This document shows, piece after piece, positions 33,681-40,936 of a stretch of DNA of 46,680 nt. The position numbers and the translations under genes are program-made. The first letter of the stretch is position 1. Each line of letters opens with the position of its first letter. The notes under the pieces are model-generated. The model worked only from the letters and a program-made list of their open reading frames with translations, was not told where the DNA came from and searched no databases. This DNA comes from Phycisphaerales bacterium (lineage in GTDB: Bacteria > Planctomycetota > Phycisphaerae > Sedimentisphaerales > Anaerobacaceae): the NCBI GenBank assembly GCA_003170415.1, contig PMZJ01000012.1, positions 1 through 46,680 on the forward strand, given 5' to 3'.

Positions 33681-34412
33681 ATGAACCGAGCTTTCACGCT
33701 AATCGAGTTACTGGTTGTTATTGCCATCGTAGCGGTCCTGATGGGAATGCTGCTGCCTGCTGTTTCACGCGCAAGAGAGCAGGCCAAAGTTACCGTGGTC
33801 AACGCCGAGCTTCGTCAGATAGGTATTGCGCTCGATATGTATTTTGATGACAGCCGCAAATTTCCGCCCACTCATGAGGATTGCGCCACAGGAAGATTGG
33901 CGGACCACTTGTATCAACTCCCCATGGCGCTGATTACAAGCCATTATCTGCCGTCGATGCCCAAAGGTCAGGCGATGACAACGAATATGGAAGACAGGTA
34001 TCACTTCGGCCACACTTATAAGTATCGAAGCGTCGGCGAGATAATTGTGAATAGAAACATCATTGAGAAATATATGTGCGCAGAGCTATGGATACCAAAT
34101 AATTTTCCCGCAGTCAGCAGCATTAACCCTGAAGAAGGCCGGTGGCGCCCTGACGAAAACGAATGCAACCCAACAACGGGAAATGGTTGTCAGCGTTTGT
34201 TTCCCCTGGTTTCGCCGGTGAGCTGGGTGGTTTTCAGCTTGGGGCCGAATTTCAGCCAGGACTGGCTCGATGAAAAACTCGGCGCAGATAATTCCAACAG
34301 GTACCCTGTGCCTAAAGAATTGTGGTACACGCCGAAGGAACGCAGGGGTTTCATTGTAAGAATGCGAATTAAAAACGGGTCGCAAATCGGGTCATTTGAA
34401 GGTAACCAGTAA
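33681..34412 (+). CDS. Type II secretion-type pseudopilin
   Basis: This 243-residue protein starts with a prepilin N-methylation signal: short basic leader MNRA, cleavage before [18 protein letters not shown], with the invariant Glu at mature position 5, and a single hydrophobic helix. The C-terminal domain (about 60-243) is globular with no recognised motif. Planctomycetes of this group encode many such single pseudopilins away from secretion loci. ATG 33681 is required for a functional leader. The gene is 4 bp after the dockerin-like protein gene, so the two are co-transcribed and may be co-functional at the cell surface. Confidence 0.87.
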   Translation: MNRAFTLIELLVVIAIVAVLMGMLLPAVSRAREQAKVTVVNAELRQIGIALDMYFDDSRKFPPTHEDCATGRLADHLYQLPMALITSHYLPSMPKGQAMTTNMEDRYHFGHTYKYRSVGEIIVNRNIIEKYMCAELWIPNNFPAVSSINPEEGRWRPDENECNPTTGNGCQRLFPLVSPVSWVVFSLGPNFSQDWLDEKLGADNSNRYPVPKELWYTPKERRGFIVRMRIKNGSQIGSFEGNQ

Positions 34413-34450
34413 ACGAAAGCAATTTAATTGTATGTTGAAAGGTGTTGACT

Positions 34451-34930
34451 ATGAGTTGTGTGCGAGTAAAAGGGACGGTTGTCGCTCTGGTTTTTGTGTG
34501 TCTTGCAGGTTGCATATTTGTTTCGGGATGCTCAATGGGAAATAATAAAAGGGTTGAGATGCTTTCAGGAAAAGCTCTGGTAATCGATTTGACAGATGCC
34601 CCCGAATATCAGCCGCTTTTGAAAGGTGTGCCGCAAACGTCAGGGATGCGCTCTGGCAGGGTATATTTGAAACCCGGCGAGGAATGTGGACAGCACGGCA
34701 CAAAAGCCCACGAGGAGACGCTTGTCTTTCTTTCGGGTAATGGCACAGCTTTTATCGGTGAAAAGGAAACCGCTTTTGAAGTTGGCCAGGGTAAAATTTG
34801 TTACATACCACCCAATACGCTTCATAACATCAAAAACACCGGCGACTTGCCACTTGTTTATATCTACTGTGTGGCTCCCGTGAGACAGAGTATCGAAGAC
34901 CATACGGAAGAACAGGGGCACCAGCACTAA
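34451..34930 (+). CDS. Cupin-domain lipoprotein
   Basis: This 159-residue protein has a lipoprotein signal with lipobox FVSGC (Cys about residue 28; LAGC at about 21 is an alternative), followed by a small cupin_2 barrel: YLKPGEECGQHGTKAHEETLVFL, with GxxxxxHxxxxxE metal-binding pattern, and ICYIPPNTLHNIKN, the second cupin motif with its His. It probably binds a metal and a small ligand at the membrane surface. ATG 34451 is chosen because AAAGGTG precedes it; GTG and TTG codons just upstream lie within that site. It precedes the cobalt/nickel transporter, but no functional link is proven. Confidence 0.82.
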   Translation: MSCVRVKGTVVALVFVCLAGCIFVSGCSMGNNKRVEMLSGKALVIDLTDAPEYQPLLKGVPQTSGMRSGRVYLKPGEECGQHGTKAHEETLVFLSGNGTAFIGEKETAFEVGQGKICYIPPNTLHNIKNTGDLPLVYIYCVAPVRQSIEDHTEEQGHQH

Positions 34931-34984
34931 ATAGCAGCAACGGGTTGATAGTTTTTTCCGAGGCCCCTTTTGCGTTGATAGGTT

Positions 34985-35007
34985 CATAAGAATTTGTTAT
35001 TCTTATG
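34985..35007. promoter_or_regulatory. Perfect 9-bp inverted repeat upstream of the Co/Ni transporter
   Basis: CATAAGAAT-ttgtt-ATTCTTATG has perfect 9-bp arms, 62 bp before the CbiM start. No U-tract follows. It is a plausible metal-regulator operator (Fur/NikR-like size), though it does not match the classical NikR half-sites. No cobalamin riboswitch is seen; the 138-bp spacer is too short for a typical one. Confidence 0.5.
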
Positions 35008-35068
35008 CGCTGGCTGTTTGCTCAAAATGTTAATGGCGCACAGCAGACGCCGAAAGGAAAATTTAATT

Positions 35069-36085
35069 ATGCATATGGCGAATGAATTATTGTCAGTGCC
35101 GGTGGCCGCTGGGACATTGGCGATAGCGGCAGGGGGGCTGGGGCTGATTTGCAGAAAAGTCAGCAAGATTGTCAGCTCTGATAAACTTCCCCTGATGGGC
35201 ATTCTCGGTGCGTTCATATTCGCGGCGCAAATGGTCAACTTTCAGCTTCCCGCGATGCCCGGCACAAGCGGCCATATGGTCGGGGCAGTCCTGCTGGCGA
35301 TTATATTAGGCCCGCATCTCGCGGCCATTGTTATTTCTTCGGTTATCATAGTGCAGTGCCTCATCTTCCAGGATGGCGGTCTGCTTGCCCTCGGCTGTAA
35401 CATCATCAATATGGCTCTTGTACCGTCTTATGTCGGTTATTTCCTTTATAAAGTGGTAACCGCAGGACAAAGCAGTAGCCGGCGAACATACATCGGAGCG
35501 ATGCTGGCTTGTCTGGTTGCCCTTGAAACGGGCGCGGTTTTAGTCCCCGTCGAGGCGGCTCTCTCCGGCGTGCTTGCGGTTCCTTTCTCAACTTTTTTGG
35601 TAACGATGATAGGCGTTCATTTTCTCGTTGGTCTTGTCGAGGGTCTGGTTACGGTGGCGGTGCTCAGCTATCTTCAGCAGGTCAGGCCCGATTTGGTTTT
35701 GGATTCACTGCCCGGCAAAATCCGGCTAAGCCGAAAAACTGTGCTGGTGACATTGCTGGTCTTCGCGATGATTGCGGCCGCCGGGCTTTCACTGCTGGCA
35801 TCGAAGATGCCCGATGGTCTTGAGTGGAGCTATCGTGAAAGGCCCAACCAGCCCGATTTTAAACCGATTATCGCCAATGAAAATACCACAATCACGGCGG
35901 TTGACCAGTTGCAGTCAAAATATACGCTGTTGCCCGACTATACCATGCGTGGCGCATCGGCTGATACTTCAAAGGGCTGGACAAGCTTCGCGGGCGTTTC
36001 GGGTTCGCTCCTGACAATGCTGGTGGTTTGGGCGGGTATGTCGCTGATGAGAAGAAAACAAGCAAAGACGCTGAGTAGTTCGTAA
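35069..36085 (+). CDS. Co/Ni ECF transporter substrate-binding subunit, CbiM-CbiN/PDGLE fusion
   Basis: This 338-residue membrane protein is the substrate-specific component of an energy-coupling-factor importer for cobalt or nickel. It begins with Met-His (MHMANELLSVPV), the N-terminal metal-binding feature of CbiM/NikM, although the usual 'MHIPDG' has changed to MHMANE. GTSGHMVGAVLLAIILGPH and QDGGLLALGCNIINMALV are core family motifs. From about residue 225 it carries a fused CbiN-like part: another helix, then ASKMPDGLEW (PDGLE domain), and a final helix near 325. ATG 35069 follows GAAAGGA and gives the required N-terminal His2. The stop codon is directly followed by the CbiQ start. Confidence 0.88.
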   Translation: MHMANELLSVPVAAGTLAIAAGGLGLICRKVSKIVSSDKLPLMGILGAFIFAAQMVNFQLPAMPGTSGHMVGAVLLAIILGPHLAAIVISSVIIVQCLIFQDGGLLALGCNIINMALVPSYVGYFLYKVVTAGQSSSRRTYIGAMLACLVALETGAVLVPVEAALSGVLAVPFSTFLVTMIGVHFLVGLVEGLVTVAVLSYLQQVRPDLVLDSLPGKIRLSRKTVLVTLLVFAMIAAAGLSLLASKMPDGLEWSYRERPNQPDFKPIIANENTTITAVDQLQSKYTLLPDYTMRGASADTSKGWTSFAGVSGSLLTMLVVWAGMSLMRRKQAKTLSSS

Positions 36086-36862
36086 ATGCATCACGCATAC
36101 ATAGACAAATTCGCCTACCAGGATTCGCCAATACATCGCCTTGACGCGAGGGTGAAATTTGTTATTACGGTTGTTTTTACCGCCGTGGTAATATCGCTGC
36201 CCCGTACCACTGTCAGTATCCTGTTCTGCTATGCGGTCGGGCCGTTTGTCGTTTTGGTTATGGGAGGCATACCGCTTCGTTTTGTGCTTAAGCATATTCT
36301 GTATGTCAGCCCGTTTGTGCTTGTGCTGGCGTTAACCAGCCCATGGTATGACAGGACAGCCGCCACGATTATTTTTGGCCCGTGGATTTGGCACACGACC
36401 GTTGGCTGGATGCGTTGCTGGAGCATCCTCGGCAAGTTTGTGGTTACTATGCTGGCCCTGATTGCGCTGATTTCGACTACCCGTTTTGCGAATCTGCTTG
36501 CGGGCCTTCAACAGCTCGGCGTGCCCCGGCTGCTGGTTATCCAGATGGGATTTTTGTATCGCTACATTTTTCTTTTGATTGACAGCGCCCATCATATTCT
36601 GCGTGCCCGTGCCGCACGCTCGGCGGGCGGTGTGGCTTTCGGCAGGGGCGCCAAATTCGCCGCGGCTATGGTCGGCTCATTGTTTGTCCGCAGCATCGAT
36701 ACCGCTGAGCATATAAACTCAGCGATGCAGGCGCGTGGTTTCGACGGCAACTGGCGAACCATTAATCGGCTGCAAGTCCGCGTCGTCGATTACGTCTTTG
36801 TTGCGATTGCCGTAAGCTTCATTCTTGGATTGTATCTTTTTGTCAAACCGCTTTTGGGATAG
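36086..36862 (+). CDS. cbiQ: Co/Ni ECF transporter transmembrane subunit CbiQ/EcfT
   Basis: This 258-residue protein has about five transmembrane helices, an N-terminal segment DSPIHRLDARVKF typical of CbiQ, and the two EcfT coupling motifs with Ala-Arg-Ala/Gly: RARAARSAGG (about residue 173) and AMQARGFDG (about 215), which contact the ATPase. It transmits ATP-driven movement to the substrate subunit. Its ATG begins at the base after the CbiM stop codon, so translation is coupled. Confidence 0.92.
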   Translation: MHHAYIDKFAYQDSPIHRLDARVKFVITVVFTAVVISLPRTTVSILFCYAVGPFVVLVMGGIPLRFVLKHILYVSPFVLVLALTSPWYDRTAATIIFGPWIWHTTVGWMRCWSILGKFVVTMLALIALISTTRFANLLAGLQQLGVPRLLVIQMGFLYRYIFLLIDSAHHILRARAARSAGGVAFGRGAKFAAAMVGSLFVRSIDTAEHINSAMQARGFDGNWRTINRLQVRVVDYVFVAIAVSFILGLYLFVKPLLG

Positions 36863-36868
36863 CTGGCT

Positions 36869-37609
36869 ATGGTAAAAGCGATAGAGGTTGAAAATTTTTC
36901 CTATAAGTATCCCGACGGGACGATTGCTCTCAACGGCGTCACGCTCGATGTCGAATATGGCGAGCGACTCGCCCTGATAGGCCCCAACGGCGCGGGCAAA
37001 TCCACGCTGCTTTTGGCGATTACCGGCTTTGTCAGGGGAACGGGCAGGGTGGTCATTGACGGGATGGGAATCACAAACGGCAATCTAAAAAAGGTGCGTT
37101 CACGAATCGGCTGCTGTCTCGAAAATCCTGAAGACCAGCTTTTTATGCCGACGCTTTTTGATGATGTGGCGTTCGGGCCGTTGAATATGGGCCTTGATTC
37201 GCAACAGGTTAAACAACGAGTTAATCTTGCCCTGGCCGAAGTCGGTCTTGCCGGAATGGCCGAGCGTGCGCCGCATCACCTTTCCGCCGGGCAGAAACGA
37301 GCTGCGGCTATCGCAACTGTGCTTTCTATGTCCCCGAAGATTATAACGCTCGATGAGCCGGATGGTTCCCTGGACCCGCGAAACCGCGATAACCTCGTCA
37401 AGCTGCTCGCTGGATTGTCTCAGACGCTTGTTATAGCGACCTGCAATATGGATTTTGCCGCCGCTGTTTCGGATAAGGCGGCGGTGATTGACGGCGGACG
37501 AGTTATTGCCGCGGGACCGGCTGAACAAATAATGTCCGACTCAAAACTTATGACGAGCCACGGGCTGGAAGTGCCGAGAAAGTTTATCAATGGGTATTCG
37601 GCGGCCTGA
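36869..37609 (+). CDS. cbiO: Co/Ni ECF transporter ATPase CbiO
   Basis: This 246-residue ABC ATPase energises the Co/Ni importer. It has Walker A GPNGAGKST (about residues 39-47), the Q-loop ENPEDQLF, the signature LSAGQKRAAAIA, Walker B IITLDEPD and a D-loop GSLDP. In the ECF family the Walker B follow-on is usually 'EPTxGLDP'; here it reads EPDGSLDP, a mild departure. It starts 6 bp after CbiQ. Only one ATPase gene is present, as is usual for CbiMNQO systems. The gene ends 12 bp from the convergent acylphosphatase gene. Confidence 0.94.
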   Translation: MVKAIEVENFSYKYPDGTIALNGVTLDVEYGERLALIGPNGAGKSTLLLAITGFVRGTGRVVIDGMGITNGNLKKVRSRIGCCLENPEDQLFMPTLFDDVAFGPLNMGLDSQQVKQRVNLALAEVGLAGMAERAPHHLSAGQKRAAAIATVLSMSPKIITLDEPDGSLDPRNRDNLVKLLAGLSQTLVIATCNMDFAAAVSDKAAVIDGGRVIAAGPAEQIMSDSKLMTSHGLEVPRKFINGYSAA

Positions 37610-37621
37610 TTATTTTGATTG

Positions 37622-37897
37622 TTAGAACGTGATTCTGAAATCGGTAATCTTCGGGTCGGGCGTCGCCGGCTCAATCTCTATGTGGCTTATGCTTCCCACG
37701 AAGGAATCCTGGAGGTCGCGAACGCAGTCATCTATCGCCTCCGCAGGCCCCTGGGCGAGCATTTCGACGTCGCTGGCCGGAATGTTTCGCACGTAGCCCG
37801 TGAGCTCGTATCGGCTGGCGATATTCAGGGCCGTAAATCGAAAACCAACGCCCTGAATGCGTCCTGAGAACACGATTTTTCTTGCGGTCAGTTCCAT
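37622..37897 (-). CDS. acyP: Acylphosphatase
   Basis: This 91-residue protein has the usual length and both active-site segments of acylphosphatase: GRIQGVGFR with the phosphate-binding Arg (about residue 20) and GYVRN with the catalytic Asn (about 38). It hydrolyses the carboxyl-phosphate bond of acyl phosphates in the cytoplasm. It is a single gene in convergent position to the transporter operon; no ribosome site of note precedes the ATG. Confidence 0.92.
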   Translation of the reverse strand: MELTARKIVFSGRIQGVGFRFTALNIASRYELTGYVRNIPASDVEMLAQGPAEAIDDCVRDLQDSFVGSISHIEIEPATPDPKITDFRITF

Positions 37898-37993
37898 TGT
37901 TTGTGTCTTATTGTGAAAAATTAACTTTCCAAAAACTCTATGCTAACCAAAAAACGTATTTTATGCAAGTGCGGCTTAATGGCTAATTTGATG

Positions 37994-38022
37994 TTCACTG
38001 CCGGCCCTGCGTCGGGTATAAT
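37994..38022 (+). promoter_or_regulatory. Promoter of the GAF-SpoIIE gene
   Basis: TTCACT (37994-37999), a 17-bp spacer and a perfect TATAAT (38017-38022). Predicted +1 is near 38029. The roughly 67-nt leader contains a small hairpin TGCTGA-ttttt-TCAGCA (38047-38063). Confidence 0.6.
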
Positions 38023-38095
38023 CTCCGAATTGTTTATTGCGAAAAATGCTGATTTTTTCAGCACAACTGTGTGGTTGTATCAGTATTGAGTGGCT

Positions 38096-39379
38096 ATGCC
38101 TGTAAGAACGAAAGAGCAAATTGAACGAGACGAGCAGATATACCAGATAACGACGCTGGTAGCTGGTCGCTTTACGCTTCAGGAGGCGCTCGACAAGCTC
38201 GCCGAGGCCGCGGTTAAGATTACCGGCCTCAAGGCCTGCTCGATTCGCCTGCTCGACGAAGACGCCGGCGACCTGAAGATGCGAAGCACCTACGGGCTGA
38301 GCGAAGAATACCGCAACAAAGGCGTTGTTAACAAGGACGACCCGGTAATCAAAGCGGCCTTTGCCGGCGAAGCTGTTGTCCTCGATGATATGCAGGATGA
38401 CGGCAGGGTTTTATTCAAGGAATCCACGATAAAAGAAGGGCTTGTCGGCCAGCTTACAGTCGCGATGAAATTCAGAGATAAGCCCATCGGCGTCCTGCGG
38501 CTTTACAGCGGAAAACCCGTCCACTTTGGAGATGACGACATCGACCTTGCCAGGGCCATCGGTTCCCAGTGCGCCGTCGCTATCACCAACGCGAAGCTCT
38601 ACGCCGAGGCGATTGAAGCGACAAGAATCACCGAGCAAATGCGGCTGGCGGGGCTTATTCAGAGGCGAATGATTCCCGAAAAGGCGCCGCAGGTGTCCGG
38701 GCTCGATATTGCCGCGAAGTATATTCCCTGCTTCGATGTGGGCGGCGACTTTTACGATTTCCTCCGGCTGGATAATAACAGAATCGGTATCGCCATCGCT
38801 GACGTTATCGGCAAGGGCATTCCCGCCGCGATTATGACAAGTTCGTTCCGCGGCGCGCTGCGCGCCTATTCGGAGTGTCACTGCGGAACGGATGACCTTC
38901 TTGAAACCGTTCGTCGGCTTAACAAAATGGCGTGTGCGGAATGCGCCGCGGGAGAATTTATCTCCCTGTTCTATGGCATTATCGACGTGAGCAAAAAAAA
39001 CATCACCTATTGCAACTGCGGCCACGAACCGCCCGCGATGCGAAGAGGCAAAAGTTTTGTGGACCTCAATAAGGGCGGCCTTGTTCTTGGCGTTTTGCCG
39101 AATGCTGAGTACCAGTCCGAAACCGTCCAGTTGAACGAAAACGATTATCTCCTTTTTTATACCGATGGTCTTATTGACGCGGCGAATTTCGACGGAGACA
39201 TCTGGGGCAGAAACCGCCTTCTCGAAACATTCGATAAATGCCATCTCGGTTCTGCCTCCCAGGTGATTAATAATATACTCGCCTACAGGAGACGCTTCGT
39301 AGGTCTTGCTCGACAGATAGATGACACGAGTATGGTCGTCGTCAGGGTCGCGAAATCGTCCGACCCGTTTGCGCATTAG
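38096..39379 (+). CDS. GAF-domain SpoIIE-type PP2C phosphatase
   Basis: This 427-residue cytoplasmic protein has an N-terminal GAF domain (about 15-175: LQEALDKLAEAAVKITGLKACSIRLL is its opening pattern in part, ending with IGSQCAVAITNAKLYAEA) joined by a helix (TRITEQMRLAGLIQRRMIPE) to a SpoIIE/RsbU-type PP2C phosphatase domain. Metal-binding motifs are VGGDFYDF (about 215), IADVIGKGIPAAIMTS (about 237) and FYTDGLIDAAN (about 356). Such proteins dephosphorylate anti-anti-sigma factors in partner-switching pathways in response to a ligand or redox signal. No partner kinase or STAS gene is in this window. ATG 38096 is chosen; GTG 38090 is possible. Confidence 0.9.
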   Translation: MPVRTKEQIERDEQIYQITTLVAGRFTLQEALDKLAEAAVKITGLKACSIRLLDEDAGDLKMRSTYGLSEEYRNKGVVNKDDPVIKAAFAGEAVVLDDMQDDGRVLFKESTIKEGLVGQLTVAMKFRDKPIGVLRLYSGKPVHFGDDDIDLARAIGSQCAVAITNAKLYAEAIEATRITEQMRLAGLIQRRMIPEKAPQVSGLDIAAKYIPCFDVGGDFYDFLRLDNNRIGIAIADVIGKGIPAAIMTSSFRGALRAYSECHCGTDDLLETVRRLNKMACAECAAGEFISLFYGIIDVSKKNITYCNCGHEPPAMRRGKSFVDLNKGGLVLGVLPNAEYQSETVQLNENDYLLFYTDGLIDAANFDGDIWGRNRLLETFDKCHLGSASQVINNILAYRRRFVGLARQIDDTSMVVVRVAKSSDPFAH

Positions 39380-39386
39380 ATAATTA

Positions 39387-39425
39387 AAATTCTCTGCGGT
39401 CTTTGCGAACTCTGCGGTTAAATTT
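39387..39425 (+). repeat. 'ctctgcgg-ctttgcg-ctctgcggttaaa' repeat abutting cmk start
   Basis: A dispersed repeat with units TTCTCTGCGG, TCTTTGCGAA and CTCTGCGGTTAAA ends directly at the cmk ATG and replaces any Shine-Dalgarno. The same family occurs near 2840, 40126, 42188-42298 (inside a gene, reverse orientation) and 45690. Confidence 0.65.
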
Positions 39426-40103
39426 ATGGCTCGATTTATTATTACTATCGATGGCCCAGCCGCCAGCGGCAAAAGCACGGTTGCCCGCTTGGTAGCGGCT
39501 AAACTTGGCGCTACCTTCCTCGATACCGGCGCGATGTATCGGGCGGCTACTCTGGCCGCGATGCTCGATGGGGCGGATTTGACTGACCAGAAGCGAATAC
39601 TCGATGTGCTGGATGATACGGTATTTGAATTTGACGCGACCCCCGATGGTATGCTCGTGCAAATCGATGGCGTTGATGCCACCGCGCAAATACGCGACCC
39701 AAAAGTTACCGCCAATGCCCGTTACGTTGCCTGCCTTGCGCCCGCCCGCCAACGTCTGGTCGATATGCAGCGGCGGTTCGCCGAGGCGTATGGCAAGGTT
39801 GTTACCGAGGGCAGAGACCAGGGGACAGTCGCGTTTCCTGATGCCGATGTGAAGTTTTACCTGACCGCCGACCTCAACGAAAGGGCACGTCGAAGACAGG
39901 CGGAGCTGAAAACCAAAGGGGTAATACAGACCGACGATGAAATTCGCCAGGCCATTCTTAAAAGAGACCAGAGCGATGAAAACAGGGCCGTCGGCCCTTT
40001 GAAGCCCGCCAATGATGCCGTTATCGTTGATACCACCGATCTGACTATAGATGAGGTTGTCGAAAAGCTGGTTGACTGCGTGAATACTCGTCGAAGCAAA
40101 TGA
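39426..40103 (+). CDS. cmk: Cytidylate kinase
   Basis: This 225-residue enzyme transfers phosphate from ATP to CMP or dCMP. The P-loop GPAASGKSTVARLVA lies at about residues 9-23, followed by FLDTGAMYRAATLAA, the NMP-binding VACLAPARQRLVDMQRRF segment, VVTEGRDQGTVAFPDADVKFYL, and the LID-region Arg pair in ARRRQAEL. The canonical 'GRDIGTVVFP' reads GRDQGTVAFP here, a common variant. It starts 46 bp after the SpoIIE-type gene, directly behind a dispersed repeat with no Shine-Dalgarno, and is followed by PlsC; the cmk-plsC order is seen in many bacteria. Confidence 0.95.
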   Translation: MARFIITIDGPAASGKSTVARLVAAKLGATFLDTGAMYRAATLAAMLDGADLTDQKRILDVLDDTVFEFDATPDGMLVQIDGVDATAQIRDPKVTANARYVACLAPARQRLVDMQRRFAEAYGKVVTEGRDQGTVAFPDADVKFYLTADLNERARRRQAELKTKGVIQTDDEIRQAILKRDQSDENRAVGPLKPANDAVIVDTTDLTIDEVVEKLVDCVNTRRSK

Positions 40104-40125
40104 GCTTTGAACCAAAGAAAAACAA

Positions 40126-40167
40126 ATTAAAATCTCTGCGTTCTCCGCGACCTCCGCTGTAAAATAT
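40126..40167 (+). repeat. 'ctctgcg-ctccgcg-ctccgctgtaaaa' repeat abutting plsC start
   Basis: Another copy of the same repeat family, with units ATCTCTGCGT, TCTCCGCGAC and CTCCGCTGTAAAA, ends at the plsC start codon in the same orientation as the copy before cmk. Confidence 0.65.
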
Positions 40168-40863
40168 GTGGCAAAGATGTTGAATGAAACCTTGAAAAAT
40201 CGTTGGTGCTTGTTTGCCCGCTGGTGGTGCAGGTTGTTCTGCGTTACGTTTTTACGTATGCGTTTCGTCGGCCTGGAAAATGTCCCCTCAGACGGCCCCT
40301 ATATTCTCGCCGTCAATCACCAGAGTTTTCTTGACCCGCTCTTTGCAGGCATTGCGTTGAAAAGCCAGCTTTGCTTTATGGCTCGCGACACACTGTTCAA
40401 AAGCAGAATCTTCGGCCCGCTGCTTAAATCGGTCAAGGCCATCCCCGTCAGGCGAGGCCAGGCCGACATCACATCAATTAAAATGATTATTGCCAAATTA
40501 AAGCAGGGCGAAGGCGTCTGCCTCTTTCCCGAGGCGACTCGCACAACCGATGGCAGAATCGCCCCCTTCAAAGGCGGCTTCGGCCTTCTCTGCCGTCGCG
40601 GCAATGCCCCTGTTGTCCCCGTCCTCATTGACGGCGCATTCGAATGCTGGCCCAGGCATCGAAAGTCATTCAAAATCGGCTCGAAGATTACAGTTACTTA
40701 CGGAAAACCGATATCGGTTGAAAAAATCACGGGTATGGAAGATGACGTCTTCGCCGCTATGCTGACCAAAACAATGAGAGATATGCAGTCCCAAACCCGA
40801 ATCTCCGAAGGCAAACAACCGTTTAATTATCAAAACCACGCCAAAGGCGGGGCGGAATCCTAA
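40168..40863 (+). CDS. plsC: 1-acyl-sn-glycerol-3-phosphate acyltransferase
   Basis: This 231-residue membrane-associated acyltransferase makes phosphatidic acid from lysophosphatidic acid. It has the catalytic HX4D motif in VNHQSFLDP (about residues 50-58), the region ARDTLFK, the substrate-binding LFPEATRTTDG (about 122-132), and a conserved VVPVLIDGAFECWP segment. One hydrophobic helix near the N-terminus (about 12-30) anchors it. GTG 40168 is listed as the start; ATG 40177 is equally possible since neither has a Shine-Dalgarno. It follows cmk by 64 bp and ends convergent with the large activase gene. Confidence 0.92.
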   Translation: MAKMLNETLKNRWCLFARWWCRLFCVTFLRMRFVGLENVPSDGPYILAVNHQSFLDPLFAGIALKSQLCFMARDTLFKSRIFGPLLKSVKAIPVRRGQADITSIKMIIAKLKQGEGVCLFPEATRTTDGRIAPFKGGFGLLCRRGNAPVVPVLIDGAFECWPRHRKSFKIGSKITVTYGKPISVEKITGMEDDVFAAMLTKTMRDMQSQTRISEGKQPFNYQNHAKGGAES

Positions 40864-40936
40864 AATAATCAATAATCGATTATCAATTTCTTCGCGTCGT
40901 GCGTCCAGTGTCAGTCCGTGTTAACGTCCGTGCTCG

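Noticed and set aside
34931..35068. Cobalamin or nickel/cobalt riboswitch before the CbiM gene
   Set aside because: The space is short and I could not find the conserved cobalamin-box pattern; only a simple palindrome is present.
38411..39715. Long minus-strand open frame opposite the GAF-SpoIIE and cmk genes
   Set aside because: It is antisense to two genes with clear family motifs, has low-complexity composition and matches nothing that I recognise.
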